Source of the DNA: Verrucomicrobiota bacterium
GTDB lineage: Bacteria; Verrucomicrobiota; Verrucomicrobiia; Opitutales; Opitutaceae
DNA: 64,000 nucleotides
NCBI GenBank assembly: GCA_030601755.1
Contig: JAUWBF010000002.1
Coordinates: 54,504 to 118,503 of the forward strand
Direction of reading: 5' to 3'
A model generated the notes under the pieces. That model saw only the letters and a list, made by a program, of their open reading frames with translations, ran no database searches and had not been told where the DNA came from. Position numbers and translations under genes: made by a program. This document shows positions 53,384 through 61,749 of the stretch, one piece after another (position 1 is the stretch's first letter; the number at the start of each line of letters is the position of its first letter).

Positions 53384-55707
53384 GCGTGGCGGCGGGAGCG
53401 CAGCGCGGCGTCGATTTCGACGGCCGCCAGCGCGGTGAACACGGACAGGCCCACGGTCACGCCGAGGGCCGCGATGACGGGGATCTGGCTGAACGCCAGC
53501 ACGCCGAACGACGCGATGGTCGTCAGCGCCGAGAGACGGATCGACACCGGCGGCGGCTTGCCCGGCGCGCGCGTCTCCGCTGAGAAGATCGCGTAGTCGT
53601 GACTCAAACACACGCCGAGGAAACCGCCGAGCAGGTGAAACAGGTTGAGCGTCGCGCCGGCCAGCCCAAGCACGCCGAACGTCACGAAGCACGCGCCCAC
53701 CGGGATCGCGTAGATGCGCAGCCCGCGCCGCGGTCCGTAGAGCAACACCACCGCGAGCCCGGTCACGCCGAGGCCGATCAGGCTGAGCCGCAACGCGCTC
53801 GCACGGTAACGGCCAAACAACCGATTGAGCGTGCGCAGTTGGTTGGTCGCCACGGTTTGCAGCTCGGGCGGGGGCGGTTCGTCGGCGGGCGGGTGGCCGG
53901 AGATCGAGGCGAACCACACGCGACCGTCGGCCTCGTTGATCAACATCGACATCGGCCCGACCAGCAGCGGACGCAGCTCCGCGACGAGTCGGTCGTAGTC
54001 GGACGGGGTGGCGGCGCGGGTGCGTTCCCACGTGTTAAAAAACGGCGCGAACGCCTCCGGTAAGTAGCCGTGTTCACGCAGCTCGGCGCGCAGCGCGTCG
54101 GGAAAACCGCCGAGCTCACGCAGCCGGTCGGGCAGCGCCGCGTGGGCCGCGGGCGAGGGGAGCATCAACGCCGCGCCGGCCAGCTCGGCGTCGGGGAAAC
54201 GCTCGCGGTGCCACGCCGCGAAGGCGTCGAGCCGCGTGCGCGCATCGGCGAGATTGTCGCCGCCGGTCAGGTAGATCGCGCGGTCGTCCTGCTGTCCGAA
54301 GAGCGCGTTGACCGCGTCGTCGTTGGCGTCGAGCTCCGGCGTCGGCACCTCGAGTTCGCGGATGTCGTCGTGCCAGTGCAGGCGCGATACGCCCGCCACC
54401 GCGGCCAGCGCCGCGAGCACCACGACGCCGCGCCAGACGACTGACGCCCGCCGTCCCGCGGGCAGCGCGGGCAGTTGGCGCGCGACGAAGGGCTTGCCCG
54501 GATATTGCGCATGGTAAACGACTGCCGCCGCGACTGCCGTGCACAGGCCCGCCGCCACGAACACGCCGAGGTGGCGGATCAGCGGCAGCTCCGACATCAG
54601 CAGCAGGCCGAAGCCGGCCACCGTGGTGAAGCAACTCAGCAGCAGCGGACGCAGCACGCGGCGGATTTTTTGCCCGTAGCCTTCGCCCGCGTGTGCGTCG
54701 GCGTGCAGGAACAAATGAAACCCGTAGTCGATGGCCGCGCCGGTGAGCAGCGCGCCGATCACAAAGACGAGGATGTGCAACCGGTCGAAGACCAGCGTCA
54801 CCGCCAGCCAGGCCCCGGCCAGCGAGCACAGGATGATCGGCAGTAGGTGCAGCACCTGCCACGGGCGGCGTATCAACATCACCGATACCAACAGCACGGC
54901 GGCGATCGAGAGCGTGTTGAGCAGCGAGATCTCCGAGCGGATGCGCGACTCGCTGGCGGCGGCGAAGCGGTTGACGCCGGTCCAGCGCAGGTCGGTCTCC
55001 GGTGTGACGGCGCGGGCGGCGGCGAGCGCACGGTCGATGGTGGCGAACACCGGTTGTTGTCCCTCGGGCTCGAGCGGCGAGGCGGCGATGCGCGCCCAGA
55101 TGCGCACGACGTTGCCGGCGTCGGCGGGAGTGTCGCCGCCGGCCAGTCGCGCCGAGGACGCCAGACGCGGCAGCAACAGCAACGGGTCCGACGGAATCAG
55201 GTCCTGAAACGCCGCACTCTCGGGCGTGTGCAGATAGGCGTCGAGCTCGTCGACCGTGCGCGCGGCCAGCCAGTCGGTCCACTCGGCGTCAGGCCGGCCG
55301 GTTTGTGCGAACTCCGCGCGGTGTCGCTCGATCCAGCCGGGCAGCAGGTAGTCGGTGGAGCGTTCGAAGAAGAAACGTCCCAGCGCATCGCGGGCCGCGG
55401 TGTCGTCGGCGCGGCGCACCTCGGCGAAGGACGGATCGCCGGCGAGCGTGGCGATAAACGCGTCGGCGGCCTTGTCGGGCGGCGCGGCGGGGGCGGACAA
55501 CGCAAGCAGGACGACGCGCGCCTGCTGTTCGTTGGCGAGCGTGCGCAGGACGTGCAGCTCGGGCTCGCGTTCGTCGGCGGGGATGAGGTCGATGACGTTG
55601 GTCGAGATCTTCGCGCCGTAGTCGAGCGTCGCCAGCCGCAGGCCCGCCAGCACGACGAAGGCGAGCAGGATCAGGCGGGCGACGAGGTGGCGGCGGCGTT
55701 CGGTCAC
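53380..55707 (-). CDS. MMPL/RND-family exporter of the pigment locus
   Basis: A 775-residue membrane exporter with two repeats, each with one helix, a large periplasmic loop and five helices (about twelve in total). The helix blocks LLNTLSIAAVLLVSVMLI and ALRLSLIGLGVTGLAVVLLYGP begin the two bundles. Aryl polyene clusters regularly encode such a COG4258-type exporter to move the lipid-linked pigment. The start codon is GTG at 55707, four bases after the lolA-like stop. Confidence 0.9.
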   Translation of the reverse strand: MTERRRHLVARLILLAFVVLAGLRLATLDYGAKISTNVIDLIPADEREPELHVLRTLANEQQARVVLLALSAPAAPPDKAADAFIATLAGDPSFAEVRRADDTAARDALGRFFFERSTDYLLPGWIERHRAEFAQTGRPDAEWTDWLAARTVDELDAYLHTPESAAFQDLIPSDPLLLLPRLASSARLAGGDTPADAGNVVRIWARIAASPLEPEGQQPVFATIDRALAAARAVTPETDLRWTGVNRFAAASESRIRSEISLLNTLSIAAVLLVSVMLIRRPWQVLHLLPIILCSLAGAWLAVTLVFDRLHILVFVIGALLTGAAIDYGFHLFLHADAHAGEGYGQKIRRVLRPLLLSCFTTVAGFGLLLMSELPLIRHLGVFVAAGLCTAVAAAVVYHAQYPGKPFVARQLPALPAGRRASVVWRGVVVLAALAAVAGVSRLHWHDDIRELEVPTPELDANDDAVNALFGQQDDRAIYLTGGDNLADARTRLDAFAAWHRERFPDAELAGAALMLPSPAAHAALPDRLRELGGFPDALRAELREHGYLPEAFAPFFNTWERTRAATPSDYDRLVAELRPLLVGPMSMLINEADGRVWFASISGHPPADEPPPPELQTVATNQLRTLNRLFGRYRASALRLSLIGLGVTGLAVVLLYGPRRGLRIYAIPVGACFVTFGVLGLAGATLNLFHLLGGFLGVCLSHDYAIFSAETRAPGKPPPVSIRLSALTTIASFGVLAFSQIPVIAALGVTVGLSVFTALAAVEIDAALRSRRHA

Positions 55708-55711
55708 GGTT

Positions 55712-56329
55712 TTATCGGAAATAGCGGGCGATCTCGTCGGCGGTGAACTCGGCGCGCGGCGTCGCGTCGGTCACGGTGATCTCGACGCGTTGGCGGGGCG
55801 ACTTGGCCATGACGATGGTGTTCACGCGGTCGGCTTGGCCGGAGACGCTGATCGTGCCGAGCGACGCGGAGAGATCGGTGTCGCGCGGGGTGAAGGTGAA
55901 CGTCCAGCCTCCGTCGGCGTAGGTGTCCTGCAATGTGAAGTCGGCGAGCAACGCCCGGTAGTCGAAGCGCATGAGTTGCAGCAATGCCCGCGTCGAGTCC
56001 TGCGCGCGGTGGTCGGGCGGCGCGACGCGTTCACGTCCACGCGCGTCGCGCATCAGCAGCCCGCGGTCATCGACGATCAGCGTGGTTTCCTCGGGCTCGA
56101 CGTAGTGCAGGCTTAGGCCGTGCGCGGGGTCGAGGCGCAGTTCGCCGGACAGCTTGATCGGCACCGCGCGAAATGGATGGAATCGCGCTTCCGCGAACGT
56201 CGCCCGCAGCGGGGCGTTGTCATGCAGGCTAGCGAAGATCAGCTCGACGTCCTCGCGCTCGGCGCGCAGCGCTGGTGACAGGCTGGTGAGCGCGAGCAGA
56301 CAGAGGACGATGACGCGAAAAAACTTCAT
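55712..56329 (-). CDS. LolA-like outer-membrane lipoprotein carrier
   Basis: A 205-residue exported protein. After the signal peptide (FFRVIVLCLLALTSLSPALRA), the chain ATFAEARFHPFRAVPIKLSGELRLDPAHGLSLHYVEPEETTLIVDD matches the LolA fold, a curved sheet that carries acyl chains. Aryl polyene clusters contain a LolA-related gene next to the MMPL exporter, as here. ATG overlaps the glycosyltransferase stop (ATGA). Confidence 0.85.
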   Translation of the reverse strand: MKFFRVIVLCLLALTSLSPALRAEREDVELIFASLHDNAPLRATFAEARFHPFRAVPIKLSGELRLDPAHGLSLHYVEPEETTLIVDDRGLLMRDARGRERVAPPDHRAQDSTRALLQLMRFDYRALLADFTLQDTYADGGWTFTFTPRDTDLSASLGTISVSGQADRVNTIVMAKSPRQRVEITVTDATPRAEFTADEIARYFR

Positions 56330-57102
56330 GTGACGTTATGGGACTGGCGGCTGCGGCGATGGCGACAGATACGCGGCCATTCGCGGAATATCAGCCGGGT
56401 GATCAGCCGCGTGTGGAGCCAGACCATGCGCACGTTGTCGCGCAGGTAGTGGAAATGCGAGACGCCGCCGTCGGCCTTGGCGATGTAGCGGCAGGGCGCG
56501 GGCAGGTTGACGACCGGCACGCCGGCCCAGAAAAGCCGCACGGCGATCTCGGGATCGAAGTCGTAGCGGCGCGCCGAGCGGATGCCGTTGAGGATGTCGC
56601 GGGTCGGCTTGATCGGATAAACGCGAAACCCGAACAATGGGTCGGCGATGTCGCGGCCGAGGCATTCCAGGTGCACGAGCCCGACGCTGAGCTGGCGACC
56701 GTAGAGGCGCTCCAACGGCACTTCGGGACCGAAGATCGGCTTGCCCAGGATTTGCGCGGCGGGGTTTTGGGCGGACGCGGCCATGAAGGGCGCGATGTGG
56801 TCGATCGGGTGCTGGCCGTCGGCGTCGAGCACCAGCGCGTGGGTGAAACCCGCGACGAGCGCGGCCTCGAGTCCGTCGAGCACGGCGGCGCCCTTGCCGC
56901 CGTTGACCGCGCGGCGGATGACGCGCAGGTCGGAACGTTCGCGGGCGAGGTCGTCGAGCGTCGCGTCGGAGCCGTCGTCGGAGCCGTCGACCACGACCCA
57001 CACCGGCGACCAGACCGACAGCGCGTCGCGCACCGTCGAGGCGAGCCGCCGGCCGGTGTTGTAGCTCGGGATGAGCACGAGGTGCGTGGCGGACGGGGTC
57101 AT
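56326..57102 (-). CDS. GT2-family glycosyltransferase
   Basis: A 258-residue GT-A fold enzyme. LVLIPSYNTGRRLASTVRDAL, WVVVDGSDDGSDATLDDLA and LVLDADGQHPIDH (DXD) match dolichol-phosphate-mannose-synthase-like GT2 proteins. No C-terminal membrane segment is evident. In aryl polyene loci a GT2 enzyme is thought to add a sugar or head group to the polyene; the donor is unknown. ATG at 57102 is chosen; the frame is open upstream but the extension overlaps the divergent antitoxin gene. Confidence 0.88.
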   Translation of the reverse strand: MTPSATHLVLIPSYNTGRRLASTVRDALSVWSPVWVVVDGSDDGSDATLDDLARERSDLRVIRRAVNGGKGAAVLDGLEAALVAGFTHALVLDADGQHPIDHIAPFMAASAQNPAAQILGKPIFGPEVPLERLYGRQLSVGLVHLECLGRDIADPLFGFRVYPIKPTRDILNGIRSARRYDFDPEIAVRLFWAGVPVVNLPAPCRYIAKADGGVSHFHYLRDNVRMVWLHTRLITRLIFREWPRICRHRRSRQSHNVT

Positions 57103-57142
57103 GCGCGGCAGCCAGACTTGGGTTTGACGGGAAGCGGGGAAA

Positions 57143-57162
57143 CTACATTTGTAGTGCAAATG
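57143..57162 (+). promoter_or_regulatory. probable operator of the toxin-antitoxin pair
   Basis: Two overlapping inverted repeats, CTACA-TT-TGTAG (57143-57154) and CATTTG-N5-CAAATG (57146-57162), end on the antitoxin start codon. This is where an autorepressing antitoxin would bind. Confidence 0.55.
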
Positions 57163-57453
57163 CCAAAGACCTTCGCACCCACCTCGATTCGATTGGCGGC
57201 CGCCGAGAAGCGACGCATCGCCGCCGCGGCGCGCAGACAAGGCATGACCACCGCTAAGTTCATCAAACAGGCGGCCTTGGAGCGCGCGGACGACGCTTCG
57301 GGAATGAAATTATCGCAGGTCACGGTGGCGTTGAGGGAGTTGATCGCCGACGAGGTCGACGCTGCCATCGCGCTTGATCGAGTCGCCAGGCAGAAGTCCG
57401 GCGAAGGACGTCTCTACACCGGCGTGGAGGCGTGGCGTGAGCTGGGATTATAG
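57160..57453 (+). CDS. ribbon-helix-helix antitoxin
   Basis: A 97-residue protein. TSIRLAAAEKRRIAAAARRQGMTTAKFIKQAALERAD is a ribbon-helix-helix DNA-binding region like those of DUF1778/RelB-type antitoxins. The C-terminal part is probably the toxin-binding arm. It overlaps the RelE-like gene by 17 bp and has an inverted repeat just upstream. It interrupts, on the opposite strand, the otherwise minus-strand pigment operon. Confidence 0.78.
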   Translation: MPKTFAPTSIRLAAAEKRRIAAAARRQGMTTAKFIKQAALERADDASGMKLSQVTVALRELIADEVDAAIALDRVARQKSGEGRLYTGVEAWRELGL

Positions 57454-57703
57454 GCTGGATGATCTGGCCGTTCGCGATTTGCGTGACCTGGGTCCGGGAG
57501 CGGCGCGGTTGGTCAGGGATTTCCTGGAAGACCGGATCAAGGGATGCGCGGATCCGCGCGCCTTCGGCAAGCCGTTGCGCGGCGGATTGCACGGACTCTG
57601 GCGTTATCGTGTTCGGGACTATCGCCTGATCTGCGAGCTTCGCGACCGCGAGTTGATAGTAGTGCTGGTGAAGGCCGGGCATCGGTCCGATGTTTACGAC
57701 TGA
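57437..57703 (+). CDS. RelE/ParE-superfamily toxin
   Basis: An 88-residue protein, SWDYRLDDLAVRDLRDLGPGAARLVRDFLEDRI then FGKPLRGGLHGLWRYRVRDYRLICELRDRELIVVLVKAGHRSDVYD. The last segment is the typical RelE strand pair with catalytic Arg/Tyr-type residues; RelE toxins cut mRNA on the ribosome. The start is taken as GTG at 57437, which gives the normal family length and overlaps the antitoxin end. Confidence 0.85.
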   Translation: MSWDYRLDDLAVRDLRDLGPGAARLVRDFLEDRIKGCADPRAFGKPLRGGLHGLWRYRVRDYRLICELRDRELIVVLVKAGHRSDVYD

Positions 57704-57714
57704 GTCGGACGGGG

Positions 57715-58440
57715 TCATGCGCGGAGTTTTTGCGCGACGAGCGCGGTGAGCTCGGTCGGGCTGAGGTCGTTGTCGGCGGGGATGAGTTCGCCGAGGGTGA
57801 AGTCGAAGCGCGCGGGCAGCGGCGGCAGTTTCCACCACGGCTGGCCTTTGCGGGCGATCAGCGGGCTCGATGTTACGTGGACCAACTGCACGGGCGCGCC
57901 GGCGCGGCGGGCGATGAGCGCGAAGCCGGGATGCAGCGGGTTGAGCGTCGTGCCGTCGACCGTGCGCGTGCCCTCGGGGAATATCAGCAGCGAACGGCCC
58001 GAGGCGACGCACGCGGCCGCCGCGCGAATGCCGTCCACGCCCGCGTCGCCGGAAACGTAGCCGCAGAGCAACGCGGCGGGGCCGATGGCGGGATTGCGCA
58101 ACAGTGACGGTTTGAAAATGCACACCGTGTCCGTCAGCCGCCCGAGCAGGAACGGCGCGTCGACCAGCGTCGGGTGGTTGGCCGCGTAGACGACGCCGCG
58201 CGGCAGCTCGCGCTCAAAGCCGTGCCACTCGATCCGCACGACGCCGGACAGGTCCATCCAGTCGAGCCAGAAGGCGAACAGCCGCCGCGCCGCCGCGCGC
58301 GCCCGCGGGCCGAAGCGCTCCCGGTCGCGCGCGAGCAGGAACGGCGCGCACCCGAGGTTGAGCGCCAGCCCGCCGAGCCCGAAGAGCAGCCAAGACAGGT
58401 AGTAGGCGACGGCCAGCCAGAGCTTGCGCAGGGCCTTCAT
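57715..58440 (-). CDS. 1-acyl-glycerol-phosphate-type acyltransferase
   Basis: A 241-residue PlsC-fold acyltransferase with an N-terminal membrane helix (WLAVAYYLSWLLFGLGGLAL), the catalytic NHPTLVD (HX4D) and FPEGTR. An LPLAT of this kind (ApeD-like) is a standard part of aryl polyene loci and probably builds the lipid anchor. Its start overlaps the LpxL-like stop by 4 bp. The stop lies 12 bp from the end of the opposing toxin gene. Confidence 0.88.
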   Translation of the reverse strand: MKALRKLWLAVAYYLSWLLFGLGGLALNLGCAPFLLARDRERFGPRARAAARRLFAFWLDWMDLSGVVRIEWHGFERELPRGVVYAANHPTLVDAPFLLGRLTDTVCIFKPSLLRNPAIGPAALLCGYVSGDAGVDGIRAAAACVASGRSLLIFPEGTRTVDGTTLNPLHPGFALIARRAGAPVQLVHVTSSPLIARKGQPWWKLPPLPARFDFTLGELIPADNDLSPTELTALVAQKLRA

Positions 58441-59348
58441 GCGGCGACCTCCGGGTTGAGCGGGATGAAGTTGAACCACCAATACGGGTTTGCGCGCAGC
58501 AGACCCTCGACCATCGCGAGGAACCCTTGGAAATGCTCGCGGGCCGAGGCGAGGTTGGCCTCGCGCGAGGCCGCCGGGTCGGGCGCCCAGCGTGGCGTCG
58601 CGTGCACCACCGTGTGGCCGGGCGCGCCGGGCACGGCGACGGTCATGAACACCGGCCGGCCGAAGATGACCGCTAGGTGGTAGATGGTGAACGGGAACAG
58701 CCGCCGCGCGCCGAGAAAGCCGAACGCCTCGGTCTTCGACGCGAACTCCAGCCGGTCGCACTTCATCGCCACGGAGCCGCCGGCGGCGATGGCGTCCTTG
58801 AGGGCGTAGAGCAGGTTCTCGCCGTCGTTGACCCAGATGAAGGAAACGCTCCCGCCGAAGAGCTCGCCGAGCTTGTCGACATCGTGCGAGTTGCCCATGC
58901 GTAACCGAATCATGGATACGCGGTGGCCGGTGTCGCCGCCCAGCAGAAACCCCGACAGGTCGGAGTGCGCGACGTGAAACGTGCCGAGCAGCGCGTCCTC
59001 GGGTTTTTGGACGAAGCGCGCGAAGTCCTCGCAGTCCGCGGACAGCTCGCCGCGGTGCGGGCGGCCGTTGGCCACGCGGAGCTTGAGCATGAGCATTTCC
59101 TCGAAGGCGAAGAAGTGACGGAACACCTCGACGGTCCGCGGCTCGCGGCCGAGGGCGACGCGCAGGTAGTCGCGCGAGTGACGGCGTTGCGCGGGCATGT
59201 TGGCCAGCGCGATCCAGGTGCCGATTTGGCGGGCCGGGCGAAAGACGACCTCGGGCAACACGTGGTCGCACGCGCGCAAAAAACGAAAGCCCCAGCTCGG
59301 GCCGGGGTTGCGCGGGGGGCGGGCGTCTTTGCGGGCGGCATCGCTCAT
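58437..59348 (-). CDS. LpxL/HtrB-like acyltransferase
   Basis: A 303-residue protein, WGFRFLRACDHVLPEVVFRPARQ at the start, FHVAHSDLSG (HX4D-type catalytic motif) in the middle, and late AVIFGRPVFMTVAV and NPYWWFNF segments. It resembles the acyltransferase half of aryl polyene ApeJ-type proteins and lipid A late acyltransferases. No strong membrane helix is seen at the N terminus. ATG at 59348 overlaps the upstream stop (ATGA) and is preferred to GTG at 59354. It contains a one-mismatch GTATCC site. Confidence 0.82.
   Translation of the reverse strand: MSDAARKDARPPRNPGPSWGFRFLRACDHVLPEVVFRPARQIGTWIALANMPAQRRHSRDYLRVALGREPRTVEVFRHFFAFEEMLMLKLRVANGRPHRGELSADCEDFARFVQKPEDALLGTFHVAHSDLSGFLLGGDTGHRVSMIRLRMGNSHDVDKLGELFGGSVSFIWVNDGENLLYALKDAIAAGGSVAMKCDRLEFASKTEAFGFLGARRLFPFTIYHLAVIFGRPVFMTVAVPGAPGHTVVHATPRWAPDPAASREANLASAREHFQGFLAMVEGLLRANPYWWFNFIPLNPEVAA
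58901..58919. repeat. GTATCC-N7-GGATAC site (one mismatch)
   Basis: GTAACC-GAATCAT-GGATAC (plus strand) inside the LpxL-like gene. On the coding strand it reads GTA TCC ATG ATT CGG TTA CGC, with rare GTA and TTA codons. Confidence 0.6.
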
Positions 59349-60004
59349 GTCCACGAGATCACCAGTCGTCGGCCGGGGCGCAGCGTCAGGTCGCAGGCGC
59401 GACGTTCGCGCAGCAGATCAAAGAAAGCGGGCAAGGGCAGCGAGCCGGCGTCGGCGGCGAGGTCGGTCGGTTGAATGGAGATTTTTCCGATGGCACCGGT
59501 CGGCTCATCGGACAGCGCCAGCGCGAAGGCGAAGGTGCGGTCGCTGGCGTGGCCGGCGTCGAGCAGCCAGCCGCCGCGCTCCTCGCCGCCGCAAAGGATC
59601 ACGCGCGTCGCCGGCGAGAGCAGCGCGGCGGTGACGGCCAGCGCGGGCAGATCGGCGCCGCCGGTGAGCGGCAGGAATTCGCGCACGGGTTGCTGGCGTT
59701 GAATGAGATTTTGTTGAACGGCGCTCGGGTGGATCGAGGTCTGGAACAGCGTGGGGCTCGGCGTCGGGAAGCTGTCGAGGTAGTCTTCCAGCGCGTGCGT
59801 CTCGGCGTGGGTGGAGGCGTAGACGAGGGCGTCGCGTTCGCCGGGCTCCAGCGGTTGCAGCACGGAGCCGAGGACGATGCCGAGCCGGGTCATGCGGCGG
59901 GTGGCGTTGCGCGGAAAACGGTCGCGCAGGCGCTCACGGGTGGCGGCGGCGTCCTCGGCGCCGGCGTCGTCGGTGTGCAGGGCGGTGATCCAGCGTTCAG
60001 GCAT
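59345..60004 (-). CDS. ketosynthase-like chain-length-factor protein (ApeC-like)
   Basis: A 219-residue protein corresponding to only the N-terminal half of a beta-ketoacyl synthase (LGIVLGSVLQPLEPGERDALVYAS, TPSPTLFQTSIHPSAVQQNLI). It has Ser/Ile where the nucleophilic Cys would be. In aryl polyene synthases such a catalytically dead partner (ApeC) pairs with the active ketosynthase to set chain length. It overlaps the preceding ketosynthase gene by 8 bp. ATG at 60004 is used. Confidence 0.8.
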   Translation of the reverse strand: MPERWITALHTDDAGAEDAAATRERLRDRFPRNATRRMTRLGIVLGSVLQPLEPGERDALVYASTHAETHALEDYLDSFPTPSPTLFQTSIHPSAVQQNLIQRQQPVREFLPLTGGADLPALAVTAALLSPATRVILCGGEERGGWLLDAGHASDRTFAFALALSDEPTGAIGKISIQPTDLAADAGSLPLPAFFDLLRERRACDLTLRPGRRLVISWT

Positions 60005-61100
60005 GGCGGGCGAGGAAGGCGGCGTGCGCGCCGCCGAAGGCGTTGGCCGTGCAGACCACGGCGTCGAAGCCGGCGAGGTCAAATCCATCGAACGCGACCT
60101 CGGGCGTGAAGCCCGGCGCGGCCGAGCCGACGGTGCCGGGGGCGCGTCCGCGGCGCATGGCGGCGAGCGCGACGGCGAGTTCGACGAGGCCGCAGCTGCC
60201 GAGCGTGTGGCCGAGCGAGCCTTTCCACGAAACGAGCGGCGCGCCGGGAAAGGCTTTCGCGAGCGCCTGCGCCTCCAGCCGACCGGCCTCAAGCGTGCCG
60301 GTGCCGTGGCCCTTGATCCAAACGCGGCGGCCGGCGGCGACCGCGGGCAGGCCGGCGAGGCAGTCGGCGAAACCCGCGCCGTCGGCCCGGTTGGCGGTGA
60401 AGTGGTGCATCTCGTTGTGCAACGCCTGGCCTTCGAGGACGACGTCGCCGCGGTCGCGCGTGAGCACCGCGAAGGCTGCGCCGTCGCCGAGCCCGATGGA
60501 GCCGGTCGGCCTGTCGCGGTAGGGCTCGGGGAAGTCGGCGTTGAGGATTTTTAGCGAGTGAAATCCGCCGGCCACGAACGCGGTGATGAAGTCGAAGGAA
60601 AACACCAGCGCCTCGTCGGCGAGTCCGGCGTGCAGCATGCGCGTGGCCTGCAACAGGCCGATGTGCGCCGAGACACAGGCGTGCGAGATCGTGGTGACGT
60701 CGGGTCCCCAGCCGAGCGCCGCGGCGACGCGCGCGACGCAGCCGTGCGGCGTGCCGAGGTCGAGGTGCGCGGAGTCGCCGTGGCGGCGATAGGCGAGCAG
60801 GTGGCCGACGCCGTAGTTGCTGCCGGTGACGAAGACGGGTTTGCGCGGTCCGCCCCAGCCCTCGCCGGGGATGCGTGAGGCGAGTTTTTGCAGGATGTCC
60901 AGCCAGCCGGCCGAAAGGGTTTCGTCGTAGTCGTGGCCGTTGATCAACGCGATGGGCACGAGATCGCCGCCGGCTGTGCCGAGCACGGGGCGGGCCTGGA
61001 GCGCGACTCGGCCGCCGAGCAGCGCGTCGAGCGTGGCGAGTTCATCGCCGTGGGCGGTGAATGCGCCGCAGGCGGCCACGTGGATCGGCGGTGCAAACAT
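59997..61100 (-). CDS. beta-ketoacyl-ACP synthase of the pigment locus
   Basis: A 367-residue thiolase-fold condensing enzyme. The active-site Cys is residue 142 in SHACVSAHIG, HGTGTLEA gives the first His, and KGSLGHTLGSCG gives the Lys and second His, so the triad is complete. It should elongate aryl-primed chains with malonyl-ACP, together with the adjacent ApeC-like subunit. Confidence 0.88.
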   Translation of the reverse strand: MFAPPIHVAACGAFTAHGDELATLDALLGGRVALQARPVLGTAGGDLVPIALINGHDYDETLSAGWLDILQKLASRIPGEGWGGPRKPVFVTGSNYGVGHLLAYRRHGDSAHLDLGTPHGCVARVAAALGWGPDVTTISHACVSAHIGLLQATRMLHAGLADEALVFSFDFITAFVAGGFHSLKILNADFPEPYRDRPTGSIGLGDGAAFAVLTRDRGDVVLEGQALHNEMHHFTANRADGAGFADCLAGLPAVAAGRRVWIKGHGTGTLEAGRLEAQALAKAFPGAPLVSWKGSLGHTLGSCGLVELAVALAAMRRGRAPGTVGSAAPGFTPEVAFDGFDLAGFDAVVCTANAFGGAHAAFLARHA

Positions 61101-61121
61101 GCGTTGGGAAGGCGCGGTGGT

Positions 61122-61400
61122 TCAGGCTGACGGCAGGCGCGCGGGATCGGCGTGAGCGCGCAGGTAGGCGGACAGGGCGTCGACGCTGGCCAGGGCGGAG
61201 CGCGACTCCTCGCTGCTGCCGATCTTGAGGCCGAATTCCTTTTCCAGTTTTACCACCAGCTCGAGGGCGTCGATGGAGTCGAGGCTGAGGCCGCCGCCGA
61301 TCAAGGGCTCGTCGTCGCGGATGTCGTCCGGCGTGACATCCTCGAGCTTGAGGGTGTCGATCATGAGGGTCTTGAGTCGGGCGTTGAGCGGGTCGGGCAT
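61122..61400 (-). CDS. acyl carrier protein 1
   Basis: A 92-residue carrier. The phosphopantetheine attachment Ser42 lies in GGLSLDSIDALELVVKLEKEFG. Predicted to carry the starter or growing polyene. It lies 21 bp upstream of the ketosynthase in the transcript. Paired ACPs are a hallmark of aryl polyene loci. Confidence 0.92.
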   Translation of the reverse strand: MPDPLNARLKTLMIDTLKLEDVTPDDIRDDEPLIGGGLSLDSIDALELVVKLEKEFGLKIGSSEESRSALASVDALSAYLRAHADPARLPSA

Positions 61401-61407
61401 GGTCGGT

Positions 61408-61749
61408 TCAGGTGGCGGCGAGGGCGGCGATGCGCGCGCGGGAAAAATCGCGCAGCTCGCCGATGGTGCGAATGGAGCGAAGGTCCTGATTGCTCAGGGC
61501 CAGTCCGTAAAGATCCTCGATGAAGAACACGATCTCGGCGATGGCGAGGGAATCGTAGCCGAGGTCCTCGACGAGCCGGTCGGTGTCGCGCAGCGCGGCC
61601 AGCGGCTCGCCGGGCGCGCGGCCGGGCAGGTGGCGGGCGACGATGGCGGTGATCACGCGGTCGAGCGCGTCGGCGTCGTGCGCGGCCAGCCAGCGTGCGT
61701 GGGCGTCGCGGATCTCGGCGGGAAACTTGGCGAGCGAGGCGTCGGTCAT
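61408..61749 (-). CDS. acyl carrier protein 2
   Basis: A 113-residue carrier with an N-terminal extension (MTDASLAKFPAEIRDAHARW) before the ACP fold. The attachment Ser67 lies in EDLGYDSLAIAEIVFFIED. Its start overlaps the halogenase-like stop (ATGA) and it ends 8 bp before the other ACP gene. It probably has a different role from ACP 1, for example starter loading. Confidence 0.9.
   Translation of the reverse strand: MTDASLAKFPAEIRDAHARWLAAHDADALDRVITAIVARHLPGRAPGEPLAALRDTDRLVEDLGYDSLAIAEIVFFIEDLYGLALSNQDLRSIRTIGELRDFSRARIAALAAT

Noticed and set aside
54870..54888. GTATCA-N7-CGATAC as a firm member of the recurrent palindrome
   Set aside because: Two mismatches; two or three such sites are expected by chance in 64 kb, so it is only mentioned as possible.
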